From positions 124,001-188,000 of the forward strand of contig ONGG01000010.1 of assembly GCA_900317305.1 (NCBI GenBank): a DNA stretch of 64,000 nt, given 5' to 3'. A program made the position numbers and the translations under genes. This DNA is from an uncultured Prevotellaceae bacterium (GTDB taxonomy: Bacteria > Bacteroidota > Bacteroidia > Bacteroidales > Bacteroidaceae). Under the pieces are notes generated by a model that was given only the letters and a program-made list of their open reading frames with translations, was not told the DNA's origin and ran no database searches. This document shows, piece after piece, positions 18,407 to 27,574 of this stretch (positions within the stretch are counted from its first letter, which is position 1; every line of letters begins with the position of its first letter).

Positions 18407-19228
18407 ATGAAAACAATCAAAGCACTACTCCTCACCTCTTTCCTCACGTTCACCATGGCAGCCGGCGCACAGGCCGTGATGCAGGTGCAGCACCCCTGGC
18501 AGGGAAAGCGGGTGGCCTATTTCGGCGACAGTATCACCGACCCCCGTAACAGCGGCTCGCAGAAGAAATGGTGGCACTGGCTGCAGTCGTGGCTCAACAT
18601 CGAGCCTTATGTCTATGCCATCAGCGGACGTCAGTGGAACGACATCCCCAACCAGGCCGAGAAACTCAAGGCAGAGCATGGCGACGATTTCGACGCCATC
18701 CTCATCTTCATCGGCACCAACGACTTCAATGCCGCCGTTCCCATCGGCGACTGGTATACCATCACCGAGGACTCCGTCGAGGCCGCTGTCCACAAGCCCA
18801 GGGCCACCGTGCTCCGGCGCCACCGCCAACCGTCGATGAACAAAGACACCTACCGCGGGCGCATCAACATCGCCATGCAGCGCATCAAGCAGATGTTCCC
18901 CACCAAGCAGGTGGTGCTCATCACGCCCATCCATCGGGGCTATTTCTATGGCAACGAGAAGAACATCCAGCCTACCGAGGCCTATACCAACGAGATAGGC
19001 GAGTGGGTGGATGCCTATGTGCAGAGCGTGAAAGAGGCGGCCAACATCTGGGCCGTGCCTGTCATCGACCTCAATGCCACCTGCGGCTTCTATCCCCTCG
19101 TCGACGAGCACATCGTATATTGCCATAATGCCACCGACCAGCTCCACCCCAATGATGCCGGTCATGTGCGCATGGCTCGCACCGTCATGTATCAGTTGCT
19201 CGCTCTTCCTTGTACCTTCGACAAATAA
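18407..19228 (+). CDS. Secreted SGNH/GDSL hydrolase (probable acetylesterase)
   Basis: A 273-residue SGNH-family esterase with a signal peptide (residues 1-23, ending AGAQA). Block I is AYFGDSITDPRN (nucleophile Ser), block III is FIGTNDFNAA and block V is DQLHPNDAGH with the Asp-His pair. The ATG at 18407 is chosen because it begins the signal peptide; the frame is open further upstream inside the previous gene. It lies 24 bp before the tandem CE12 gene at the edge of the rhamnogalacturonan locus, so deacetylation of pectic sugars is likely, but its substrate is not visible. Confidence 0.85.
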   Translation: MKTIKALLLTSFLTFTMAAGAQAVMQVQHPWQGKRVAYFGDSITDPRNSGSQKKWWHWLQSWLNIEPYVYAISGRQWNDIPNQAEKLKAEHGDDFDAILIFIGTNDFNAAVPIGDWYTITEDSVEAAVHKPRATVLRRHRQPSMNKDTYRGRINIAMQRIKQMFPTKQVVLITPIHRGYFYGNEKNIQPTEAYTNEIGEWVDAYVQSVKEAANIWAVPVIDLNATCGFYPLVDEHIVYCHNATDQLHPNDAGHVRMARTVMYQLLALPCTFDK

Positions 19229-19252
19229 CCAACCTACCTAATCTACAGCACA

Positions 19253-20884
19253 ATGAGAAAATATCTGTTCCTGGTGCTCGCCTTGGTCTGCAGCACGGGA
19301 TGTATGGCACAAAGCCGCCTCCAGGGTATGGAGGACGTCAACAAAGTGAAAGACCTGACCCTCGACAGCCTCGACAAGGTGCGACAGGCGCGCGTGAAGC
19401 CTGGCAGTAGCCGCCGGGGCAACAATCCCGTGCTCTTCCTCATCGGCAACAGCACCATGCGCAACGGTACGCTGGGCAACGGCAACAACGGACAGTGGGG
19501 CTGGGGCTATTATGCCGAGGAGTTCTTCGACAAAGACAAGATCACCGTCGAGAACCAGGCGCTCGGCGGCACCAGCAGCCGTACGTTCTACCGGTTGCTG
19601 TGGCCTGATATCCGCAAGGCCCTCAAGCCCGGCGACTGGGTCATCATCAGCATCGGGCACAACGACAATGGTCCTTACGACACGGGGCGCGCTCGCGCCA
19701 GCATCCCCGGCATCGACAAGGATACGGTGCTGCATGTCAACGTGCAGGAAATCCAGAAGGGCGACACCCTCTACCGTGCCGAGGACGTGTATAGCTATGG
19801 TGGCTATCTGCGCCGCTTCATCAACGAGACGCGGGCAGCCGGTGCCATGCCGGTGCTCATGTCGCTCACCCCGCGCAACGCATGGGAAGACGGACGGGTA
19901 GTGCGTAAGATACACAGTGAGTGGTGCCAAAAAGTGGCCGACGAGGAGCAGGTGCCTTATATCGACCTCAACGATATCTCGGCCACTAAACTCGAGGGCT
20001 TCGGACCCGATAAAATGAACTACTACTTTTTTGGCGACAAGATACACACCAGTAAGTTTGGTGCCATGATGAACGCACGGAGTGCTGCCGAGGGCATCGC
20101 TGCCTGCCAGCATCCGTGGATCGCCTACCTCAAGTCGTGCCTCGTGGGGGTCGACCTGCCCGTGGTCGACGTGAAGCGCGAGGAGGGCAAGCCCGTGGTG
20201 TTCCTCACCGGCGACAGTACGGTGAAGAACAACGACAAGGAAGAGGATGGCATGTGGGGATGGGGTGCCGTGGCCACCGATATCTTCGACGCCCGAAAGA
20301 TTACCGTGGCCAACTGTGCCAAGGCGGGACGCTCGTGCCGCACCTACCTCAACGAGGGCCGGTGGGACCAGGTCTACAACAGCATCAAGCCTGGCGACTA
20401 CGTGCTCATCCAGTTTGGTCACAACGACGTGGGAGCCATCGACAGCCTTAAGGAGCGTGCCGCCATCACTGGTACGGCCGACACTTGCCATGTCTACCAT
20501 CTCAAGTCGAATGGCAAGTACGAGGTGGTCTATTCCTTCGGTTGGTATCTGCGCAAGTTCATCAACGATGTCAGAGAGAAGGGTGGCACGCCCATCCTCG
20601 TCTCGCTCACCCCGCGCAATATCTGGCGCGACGGACACATCGAGCGTCGCAACGACTCTTATGGCCGTTGGTACCGCGAGGTGGTGGAGCAGACTGGTGT
20701 AGAGTTCATCGATGTGCACAACGTGACGGCCGACAAATACGACAAACTGGGCGAGAAGCGCGTGGCTGCCTATTTCAATCACGACCACACCCACTCGTCG
20801 CTCAAGGGGGCCAAGGCCAACGCCCAGAGTGTGCGCACAGCCCTGAAACAAATCCACTCGTCCCTGGCCAAATACCTGAAATAA
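19253..20884 (+). CDS. Tandem CE12-type rhamnogalacturonan acetylesterase
   Basis: A 543-residue secreted protein made of two complete SGNH domains of the CE12 type, each about 230 residues. A signal peptide occupies residues 1-20. Domain 1 has LIGNSTMRNG (nucleophile Ser), GHNDNGPYD and the catalytic Asp-His in GDKIHTSKFGA. Domain 2 (from about residue 310) has LTGDSTVKNN, GHNDVG and HDHTHSSLKGA. It should remove acetyl groups from rhamnogalacturonan in the periplasm or at the surface. The two domains differ enough in sequence that they may prefer different positions. It ends at a convergent terminator. Confidence 0.88.
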   Translation: MRKYLFLVLALVCSTGCMAQSRLQGMEDVNKVKDLTLDSLDKVRQARVKPGSSRRGNNPVLFLIGNSTMRNGTLGNGNNGQWGWGYYAEEFFDKDKITVENQALGGTSSRTFYRLLWPDIRKALKPGDWVIISIGHNDNGPYDTGRARASIPGIDKDTVLHVNVQEIQKGDTLYRAEDVYSYGGYLRRFINETRAAGAMPVLMSLTPRNAWEDGRVVRKIHSEWCQKVADEEQVPYIDLNDISATKLEGFGPDKMNYYFFGDKIHTSKFGAMMNARSAAEGIAACQHPWIAYLKSCLVGVDLPVVDVKREEGKPVVFLTGDSTVKNNDKEEDGMWGWGAVATDIFDARKITVANCAKAGRSCRTYLNEGRWDQVYNSIKPGDYVLIQFGHNDVGAIDSLKERAAITGTADTCHVYHLKSNGKYEVVYSFGWYLRKFINDVREKGGTPILVSLTPRNIWRDGHIERRNDSYGRWYREVVEQTGVEFIDVHNVTADKYDKLGEKRVAAYFNHDHTHSSLKGAKANAQSVRTALKQIHSSLAKYLK

Positions 20885-20943
20885 TCACTACGAAACTATA
20901 GAGTAGGTACACGAGATTTATCGTAGAACCTATAGAAGAAGTC

Positions 20944-21019
20944 GAGCACGAATCGACCGAATTTTCACGAATACTAAAGTATAAATAATTTTTCGTGAAA
21001 ATTCGGTCGATACGTGTTC
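20944..21019. terminator. Long inverted repeat between convergent esterase genes
   Basis: A perfect 20-nt arm pair (20952-20971 and 20992-21011) extends outward as an imperfect match to about 20944 and 21019, with a 20-nt AT-rich loop. It sits between two CE12 genes that converge, so bidirectional termination is the simplest role. It lacks a strong T-tract on either side. Confidence 0.55.
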
Positions 21020-21039
21020 GTTCTATAACGCCAAGTGAG

Positions 21040-22233
21040 TCAGTTGCCGTCGGGCTTCTGGGTGTCGAGGCTCTTGGCATCATACCAGCGGAAAGTGGTG
21101 AAGTCGTCGGGATGGGCAGGGTCGAAAGCCTGCCAGTCGGCGCGAAGGGCGCTTACCACGGGCAACTTCAGGTCGACCATCCCTTGTACCACCATCTTCG
21201 CCACCTCGTAGGCCCCATAGGGGTTGAAATGGGTGTTGTCGGCCAGCGCCTTGTCCTGTCCAGGATAAGTATTGGCAGGATAATGCACGAGTGCGCGCTT
21301 GCTGTCCTCAAATCCGAGCGTCTCGAAGAAAGTGCGCGTCATGCCGTTGAGGTCGATCAACGGCACTTGCTCACGCTCAGCCACCGACAACATGGCGGCA
21401 GGGAAGTCGCCATGGGTGTCCTTGATATGGCGGTTGTCGTCTTGCCAGAACCGCCGCTGGGTGGGCGTGCAGAAGATGATGTTACCACCTGCCTGACGCA
21501 CCTTGTCGACGAAAATCTTCAGGTTGTAGACATAGTGATACCATGCCCCGTCGCCCGGACGGTGCTCCTTCTCGTCGTTATGGCCGAACTCGCACACCAC
21601 ATAATCGCCTGGGCGCATCATGGTGAGGATCTTCTCCAGGCGGTTGCCCCCGAGGAAGGTGCGGGCGGTGAGTCCACTCTCGGCGTGGTTGGAGATGGCC
21701 ACCCGGTTGTCGAACCACCGTGTGATCATCTGGCCCCAGCTGGCCCACGGCTCTGCATTCTGGTCTACCACCGTGGAGTTGCCACAAAGGAAGATGGTGG
21801 TGGCCGTGGTGTCGGGCTCAATGCAGATGCGGCGCACAGCAGGAGCCGCACCATTGAACTCCAAGGTGAGGCTGTCGTCCCAGTTCAGGTAAGTCTTCTC
21901 ACGGTCTTTCAGGCGCACCGTCTCCTCGCGGGGGCCTTTGTCGGTGGCCATGAGGAAGCGAGGCGACCGCTTGTTGACGATGAAGGAGCAGTCGACAAAC
22001 TGTCCGCGCCGGGTGGAGACACCCTCCACCATCAGGCGGCGCGACTCCGCCCTCACCACCGTCTCAGCCTTGCGCTTCTTGCTCCCCAAAGTGACCGTCA
22101 CCTTGTAGTTGCCATCGGGCACCGCCACCGAGAAATACTGGGCGCTGTTGATGTCCACGTCATATGTTCCGGTCTGGGCCATGGCTCCCGAGGCGGCCAG
22201 ACACCAAGTAGCGAGCATCAGAACTATTCTCAT
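21040..22233 (-). CDS. CE12-type rhamnogalacturonan acetylesterase
   Basis: A 397-residue secreted esterase. A signal peptide (residues 1-19, ending SGAMA) leads into an N-terminal beta-sandwich of about 135 residues resembling the galactose-binding-like domain found ahead of many Bacteroidetes CE12 enzymes. The SGNH domain follows: IFLCGNSTVVDQ (nucleophile Ser), CEFGHNDEKEH and DNTHFNPYGA (Asp-His). The ATG at 22233 is chosen for its signal peptide; the open frame continues upstream through rhaM in another frame. It lies 8 bp after the rhaM stop and is co-transcribed with it. Confidence 0.9.
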   Translation of the reverse strand: MRIVLMLATWCLAASGAMAQTGTYDVDINSAQYFSVAVPDGNYKVTVTLGSKKRKAETVVRAESRRLMVEGVSTRRGQFVDCSFIVNKRSPRFLMATDKGPREETVRLKDREKTYLNWDDSLTLEFNGAAPAVRRICIEPDTTATTIFLCGNSTVVDQNAEPWASWGQMITRWFDNRVAISNHAESGLTARTFLGGNRLEKILTMMRPGDYVVCEFGHNDEKEHRPGDGAWYHYVYNLKIFVDKVRQAGGNIIFCTPTQRRFWQDDNRHIKDTHGDFPAAMLSVAEREQVPLIDLNGMTRTFFETLGFEDSKRALVHYPANTYPGQDKALADNTHFNPYGAYEVAKMVVQGMVDLKLPVVSALRADWQAFDPAHPDDFTTFRWYDAKSLDTQKPDGN

Positions 22234-22241
22234 CACTGCGG

Positions 22242-22559
22242 CTAGTCTAAGTGGAACACTTCCTCGATGGGGATAGACACCGGCGAGTTGTCGGGGTTCA
22301 CCTCCATGATGTCGGCCATCATGTCCCACCACTTCTGGGTTATGGGGTCCACATCGCTGGTATCCTGGCTGTTGGTGTCGCTGGTGCACTCTTGATAGCC
22401 GAAGAGAATGTTGGTGTCCTTGTCCCAGTAGATGCTGTAGTTGCACACACCGGCATCCTTGATCATCTTCACTAACTCGGGCCAAATGGCAGCGTGGCGG
22501 CGGGCATACTCTTTCTCACATCCTGGCTTCAGGAACATTTTGAATGCAAATCGTTTCAT
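22242..22559 (-). CDS. rhaM: L-rhamnose mutarotase
   Basis: RhaM, 105 residues, the usual length for this small dimeric ferredoxin-fold enzyme, which interconverts the anomers of L-rhamnose in the cytosol. It shows FAFKMFLKPGCEKEYARRH at the start, AIWPELVKMIKDAGVCNYSI and the TQKWWDMMADIME segment near the C terminus. Rhamnose is one of the two backbone sugars of rhamnogalacturonan I, so its position within this locus is informative. It is the first gene of a leftward unit with the CE12 esterase, transcribed divergently from GH28. Confidence 0.94.
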   Translation of the reverse strand: MKRFAFKMFLKPGCEKEYARRHAAIWPELVKMIKDAGVCNYSIYWDKDTNILFGYQECTSDTNSQDTSDVDPITQKWWDMMADIMEVNPDNSPVSIPIEEVFHLD

Positions 22560-22617
22560 AGTTGTAGGTCTTTTGAATTGAAATATAGATTGTAGTTTGA
22601 AAAATCGGATGATGCCA

Positions 22618-22625
22618 CAAAATTA
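22618..22625 (-). promoter_or_regulatory. -7 box of rhaM, no -33 box
   Basis: TAATTTTG on the minus strand fits the -7 consensus. The expected -33 window (about 22642-22650) holds no TTTG, which suggests that an activator is needed. Confidence 0.55.
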
Positions 22626-22736
22626 GCATATTTTTCTTTTCCCGAACCCCTATTTTCATCTTAATTTCAAGTGTTTTTGTACAAAATCACCACTTTTTCG
22701 GACAATCTTCACAAAAACATACGCGAGCGAATGCAT

Positions 22737-22744
22737 TATCTTTG
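22737..22744 (+). promoter_or_regulatory. -7 box of GH28, no -33 box
   Basis: TATCTTTG fits the -7 consensus. The window about 19-20 bp upstream (22711-22718) lacks TTTG. The 110 bp between this and the rhaM promoter are AT-rich and would be the place to look for the HTCS operator. Confidence 0.55.
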
Positions 22745-22793
22745 CGGTTGAAAACCTGAAAAACCTCAACAACCTATCACTACCACCACCAAA

Positions 22794-24227
22794 ATGAAAA
22801 AAGCATTCCTACTCTTTTTTGCCCTTCTTGCGACTGCATTCCTGCATGCCGCAGCCACCGATGTGAACGTAAAAGACTTCGGCGCCAAAGGCGACGGACA
22901 AACCCTCGACTCGCCAGCCATCAATGCCGCCATCGACCATTGCGCACAGCAGGGCGGTGGCACCGTGGTGCTGCCCGCTGGCAATTACCTCTCGGGAAGC
23001 ATACACCTGAAGAGCAACATCGAGTTGCACCTGACCGCCGGCGCCACCATCACCGCCACCGACGAGCGGGGAGCCTACGACCCCTCGGAGACCTTCGGCG
23101 GACCTGAATACCAGGATGGCGGTCACACCTATTTCCACAACTCACTCATCTGGGCCGAGGGCCAGACCAACGTGTCGATCACCGGGCGCGGGATGATTGA
23201 CGGGCGCGGACTCACCCGTCACGACACCGAGACAGCCGGACAGGTGCAGGGCGGGAGCATCGGCACCGGCGACAAGGCCATCGCACTGAAACTCTGCCGC
23301 AACGTGCTCATCCGCGACATCACCATCTACCGTGGCGGCCACTTCGCCATCATCATCACCGGTTGCGACTTCGCCACTATCGACAACGTGCTCATCGACA
23401 CCAACCGCGACGGCATCGACATCGACTGCTGCCGGTTCACCACCGTGTCGAACTGCAAGATCAATACCCCTCACGACGATGCCCTCGTGCTCAAAAGCTC
23501 GTATGCCCTGAAGCGCCCCGTGGTGTGCGAGAACATCCTCATCGCCAACTGTCTGGTGACTGGCTACAAGGTGGGCACCGTGCTCGACGCCACCTATGTG
23601 CCCGAGAAGGTGAACTGGGTGTGCGGACGTATCAAACTGGGTACGGAGAGCAATGGCGGCTATCGCAACATCACCATCACCGGCTGCAACTGCTTCTACA
23701 GCAGCGGACTGGCCTTCGAGGAGGTAGACCAGGGCAAGATGGAGAACATCGTGGTGAGCAACATCTCGATGAGCCACGTGCACCACTATCCCATCTACAT
23801 CACCACCGGATGCCGCAACCGCGGACCCAAGGAGCGCACCGACGTGTCGTCGGCACGCGACATACAGATCAGCAACGTGACCATCGACGACTGCGACTCG
23901 CTCTCGGGCATACAGATCACGGGCATGCCCGGCTACCCCATTGAGAACATCCGCCTGAGCAACATCCAGATACGCTACCGCGGCGGCGTGCAGCGGCAAG
24001 TGCCCGTCGACTATCCCGAACTGGGCACCAAGTATCCCGAACCAGCAAAATTCCTGGGCACTTGTCCCGCCTATGGCCTCTTCGCCCGCCACGTGCGCGG
24101 GTTGCAGCTGAGCCATGTCACCTTCATGCTCGACCAGCCCGACAGCCGTCCCTCTATCATCACCACCGATGTGGAAGGCCTGGTGATGGACCATGTCGAC
24201 ACCCCCGACGGACTGGGCTCACGCTGA
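22794..24227 (+). CDS. GH28 family glycoside hydrolase (rhamnogalacturonan/polygalacturonan hydrolase)
   Basis: A 477-residue secreted right-handed beta-helix hydrolase. The signal peptide is residues 1-20. The GH28 opening VKDFGAKGDGQTLDSPAINA follows directly. Catalytic Asp residues lie in NRDGIDIDCC (near residue 205) and PHDDALVLKSS (near 226). The substrate-binding RIK motif is GRIKLGTESNGGYRN. The usual GxGH segment is replaced by TGYKVGTV, as in several rhamnogalacturonan-active members. With CE12 esterases, RhaM and GH105 beside it, rhamnogalacturonan I is the likely substrate, but homogalacturonan cannot be excluded from sequence alone. Confidence 0.9.
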   Translation: MKKAFLLFFALLATAFLHAAATDVNVKDFGAKGDGQTLDSPAINAAIDHCAQQGGGTVVLPAGNYLSGSIHLKSNIELHLTAGATITATDERGAYDPSETFGGPEYQDGGHTYFHNSLIWAEGQTNVSITGRGMIDGRGLTRHDTETAGQVQGGSIGTGDKAIALKLCRNVLIRDITIYRGGHFAIIITGCDFATIDNVLIDTNRDGIDIDCCRFTTVSNCKINTPHDDALVLKSSYALKRPVVCENILIANCLVTGYKVGTVLDATYVPEKVNWVCGRIKLGTESNGGYRNITITGCNCFYSSGLAFEEVDQGKMENIVVSNISMSHVHHYPIYITTGCRNRGPKERTDVSSARDIQISNVTIDDCDSLSGIQITGMPGYPIENIRLSNIQIRYRGGVQRQVPVDYPELGTKYPEPAKFLGTCPAYGLFARHVRGLQLSHVTFMLDQPDSRPSIITTDVEGLVMDHVDTPDGLGSR

Positions 24228-24337
24228 TGCGCCGACAAAGGGGCAGACACGCCGGTTTTTTGGAAAAAAACGCATAAAACAGACAGAAACACATGAAAAT
24301 CGGACGAAATCGCATGGCGACAGCCCCTGGATTCGCA

Positions 24338-24345
24338 TAATTTTG
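24338..24345 (+). promoter_or_regulatory. -7 box of susC, no -33 box
   Basis: TAATTTTG lies 67 bp upstream of the susC start. The expected -33 position (about 24315-24318) has no TTTG. The leader after it is AT-rich without an obvious hairpin. Confidence 0.5.
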
Positions 24346-24412
24346 CAGCACAACAATCTCACCCGACCATACAATTCATTCAATAACTAATCATTCACCT
24401 AATTAAAAACCT

Positions 24413-27400
24413 ATGTCAAAGAAACACATTTTTTTGATGCTTTTCATCTCTCTGGGCATGCTCTTCGGCGTGTCGCAGGCGATGTTTGCGCAAGGTGCGC
24501 AGAAGCAGCAAGTGACAGGAACGGTGACCGACGAGGCCGGTGAACCCCTCATCGGCGTGACGGTCATCGAGAACGGAGCCAGCGTGGGTGCCATCACCGA
24601 CCTCGACGGTAACTACTCGCTCGAGGCTGCTCCCAACGCCACCCTCACGTTCAGCTATGTGGGCTACCTCACCCAGAACGTGAAACTCGGTGGCCGATCC
24701 ATCCTCAACATCACCCTCAAGGAAGACAACGCACTGCTCGACGAGGTGGTGGTTGTGGGATACGGCATCCAGCGCAAGAGCGATGTGACGGGTGCCCTGA
24801 CCCGCGTGAACGAAGAACAACTCAACAACCGACCCGTGAGCAATGCCTTTGAGGCCCTGCAGGGCAAGGCCGCCGGTGTGGACATCACCACCAGTGAGCG
24901 ACCGGGAACGGTGGGTAGCATCCTCATCCGTGGTACCCGCTCCATCAATGCCAGCAACTCTCCTCTCTACGTGGTCGACGGCATCCCCGTGAGCGACGGC
25001 ATCGACAACCTCAACCCCCGCGACATCGAGGCCATCGACATTCTTAAAGACGCCTCCTCGACAGCTATCTACGGTAGCCGTGGTGCCAACGGCGTGGTGC
25101 TCATCACCACCAAGCGCGGTAAGGAGGGCAAGTTGCAGCTCACCTACTCGGGTAGCGTGACCTTCGAGAAACTCGTCGACAAGAGTCCTGCCTTCAGTGC
25201 TTCCGACTATATCACCTGGCGCCGCTGGGCCTACTACAATGCCGACCCCGCCACCAATCCCCGTGGCGACCAACCCAACCAGGACCGCGACCAGGACTAC
25301 TTCTCGGGCGACCCCTACGCGCTGGCCAATGTGAATAAGGGATGGGCCAACGGCACATGGAACGGCTCGCTCGTCGACAACACCGACTGGGCCAGCTATG
25401 TGACACAGACCGGCATCACCCAGGAGCACAACCTCCGCGCATCGGGCGGAACGAAAGATATCCAGAGTTCGTTCTCCTTTGGCTACCTCGACAATGAGGG
25501 AACCCAGAAAGGTCAGCAATTCAAACGCTACAACGCTGCCCTGACCACCGACATCCAGGCCACCAAGTGGTTCAAGATGGGCGGTTCGATCAACGCCTCT
25601 TGGAGCAAGCAGAAATACGGATACTCGCGCACCGGACAGGTGGGCACCTCATCGGGCCCCACCGATATCTACAACGCCGCCAAGGCCCTGCCACGCTACA
25701 CCGTACCCTTCGACGACTCGGGCGATATCATCGACCAGCCCGGTGGTTCGGTGGTGAACGCCTATACCGTGATCGACGAGTGGAAGAAATCGAAGGACAA
25801 CCGCGAGTACTTCCGCGCCATGGGTAGCTTCTATGCCCAGATCGACTTCGGCAAGATCATCGAGCCCCTCCAGGGCCTGATGTACAAGGTGCAGTTCGGT
25901 CCCGACTTCCGCTACTCACGCACCGGACAGTTCCTCGACTCCAGCTCGGCCACCCGTAAGGGCGGCAACAACTATGCCCGCCGTGCCGACGACCGCCACT
26001 TCACCTGGACCCTCGACAACATGCTGCTCTACAACCGCATCTTCGGCGACCACTCCGTGGGCGTGACCCTGCTCCACAGTGCCACCAAATACAATTCAGA
26101 GAGCGGCAACATGAGCGCACAGCGCATCTATATGCCTTCGTTCCTCTGGAACAACTTCGGCGACATCGACGTGACCAACACCGACAACCAGGCCAGCATG
26201 GGCTCAGGCTTCTCGCAGAACCAGTTGCTCTCCTACATGGCACGCGTCAACTACTCGTTCAAGGACCGCTACCTGCTCACCGTATCGGGCCGCTACGACG
26301 GCGCTTCGGTGCTCGCAGAGGGCAACAAGTGGAGCTTCTTCCCCTCGATGGCCATCGGATGGCGCATGGAGCAGGAAAGCTTCCTCAAGGACGTGAACTG
26401 GCTCGACCAGTTGAAACTCCGCTTCGGTGTGGGTACCACCGGCAACGCCTCAGTGGGCGCCTATGGCACCCTGGGCACCATCCAGTCGTTCTACATGCCG
26501 TTCAGCACCGCCAACGAGCGTATCCTCATCACCAACGAGCCTTACTACACCAACAACCAGACCCGCATGGCCAACAAAGACCTGGGCTGGGAGCGCACCA
26601 CGCAGTATAACCTCGGTATCGACTTCAGCTTCCTGCGCGGCCGCATCAACGGTAGCCTCGACTTCTATACCTCGCGCACCAAGGACCTGCTCCTGCAGCA
26701 GTCGCTGCCGTCGCTCACCGGCTATCCCTCGATGATGGCCAACATCGGTGAGACCAAGAACAAAGGTTTCGACCTCACCCTCAATGTCATCCCCATCCGC
26801 GTGGCTGGATTCGAGTGGAGCAGCACCATCAATGCCGCCTACCAGAAAGACGAGATCGTGGAGCTGGCCAACGGCAAGGAAGACGACATCGCCAACTCAT
26901 GGTTTATCGGTGAGAGCATCGCCGTTTACTACGGTTACGACAATAACGGACTGTGGCAGGAGAGCGACGCCGCCGAGATGGCCAAGTTCAATGAGAAGGG
27001 ACACAAGTTCACTGCCGGTAGCGTGCGCCCCGTAGACCAGAATGGCGACTATGTGATCGACGACAAAGACCGTGTGATCCTGGGCAACAGGAACCCACGC
27101 TGGACCCTCGGATGGAGCAACACCTTCTCATGGAAGGGACTGGAACTCTCCATCGACCTCTTCGGACGATTCAAGTATATGATCAGTACAGGCGGTGAAG
27201 GACAGTATGGTATGTACGCACAGCGCGAGATCGACTACTGGACTCCCGACAACACCGGAGCCGAATGGCAGAAACCCGTCTACAGCACTGCCGGCGGCGA
27301 CAGCTACTCCAGCCTGCTCGGTTTCAAGAACGCCTCGTTCATCAAGATTCGCAACCTGTCGCTGGGCTACCGCCTCGACAAGACCCTCTGCGACCGCATC

Positions 27401-27538
27401 GGCATCAGTGGTGCCAAAGTCTACATTCAGGGCCGCAACCTCGGCATGCTCGCCTCGTCGGTCGACTTCATGGATCTCGACACCGGAGCCACCTACTTCA
27501 ACAGAGGTTTCACCGTGGGTCTGCAACTTGATTTCTAA
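24413..27538 (+). CDS. SusC-type TonB-dependent outer-membrane transporter
   Basis: A 1041-residue SusC-like transporter that imports oligosaccharides across the outer membrane with its SusD partner. In order: signal peptide (1-27), a carboxypeptidase-D-like regulatory domain (about 33-105, VTGTVTDEAGEPLIGVTV), the TonB-box-like stretch DEVVVVGYGIQRKSDVTGAL (about 110-130), the plug domain with VDGIPV and AIYGSRGANGVVLITTKRG (to about 235), then the beta-barrel ending in FTVGLQLDF with a terminal aromatic residue. There is no N-terminal STN domain, so it is not linked to an anti-sigma system. susD follows after 36 bp. Confidence 0.96.
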   Translation: MSKKHIFLMLFISLGMLFGVSQAMFAQGAQKQQVTGTVTDEAGEPLIGVTVIENGASVGAITDLDGNYSLEAAPNATLTFSYVGYLTQNVKLGGRSILNITLKEDNALLDEVVVVGYGIQRKSDVTGALTRVNEEQLNNRPVSNAFEALQGKAAGVDITTSERPGTVGSILIRGTRSINASNSPLYVVDGIPVSDGIDNLNPRDIEAIDILKDASSTAIYGSRGANGVVLITTKRGKEGKLQLTYSGSVTFEKLVDKSPAFSASDYITWRRWAYYNADPATNPRGDQPNQDRDQDYFSGDPYALANVNKGWANGTWNGSLVDNTDWASYVTQTGITQEHNLRASGGTKDIQSSFSFGYLDNEGTQKGQQFKRYNAALTTDIQATKWFKMGGSINASWSKQKYGYSRTGQVGTSSGPTDIYNAAKALPRYTVPFDDSGDIIDQPGGSVVNAYTVIDEWKKSKDNREYFRAMGSFYAQIDFGKIIEPLQGLMYKVQFGPDFRYSRTGQFLDSSSATRKGGNNYARRADDRHFTWTLDNMLLYNRIFGDHSVGVTLLHSATKYNSESGNMSAQRIYMPSFLWNNFGDIDVTNTDNQASMGSGFSQNQLLSYMARVNYSFKDRYLLTVSGRYDGASVLAEGNKWSFFPSMAIGWRMEQESFLKDVNWLDQLKLRFGVGTTGNASVGAYGTLGTIQSFYMPFSTANERILITNEPYYTNNQTRMANKDLGWERTTQYNLGIDFSFLRGRINGSLDFYTSRTKDLLLQQSLPSLTGYPSMMANIGETKNKGFDLTLNVIPIRVAGFEWSSTINAAYQKDEIVELANGKEDDIANSWFIGESIAVYYGYDNNGLWQESDAAEMAKFNEKGHKFTAGSVRPVDQNGDYVIDDKDRVILGNRNPRWTLGWSNTFSWKGLELSIDLFGRFKYMISTGGEGQYGMYAQREIDYWTPDNTGAEWQKPVYSTAGGDSYSSLLGFKNASFIKIRNLSLGYRLDKTLCDRIGISGAKVYIQGRNLGMLASSVDFMDLDTGATYFNRGFTVGLQLDF

Positions 27539-27574
27539 TCACACATCGTCAAACCATAACCATATAGAACAATT

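Noticed and set aside
19253..20000. Asp to Asn change in block I (GNS) of CE12 domain 1 as inactivation
   Set aside because: The nucleophile Ser and the Asp-His pair remain, and the separate CE12 protein at 21040-22233 has the same GNS, so it looks like a subfamily feature.
21040..22485. Longer start of the CE12 esterase inside rhaM
   Set aside because: The extension is antisense-quality sequence in another frame of rhaM, and the signal peptide begins at 22233.
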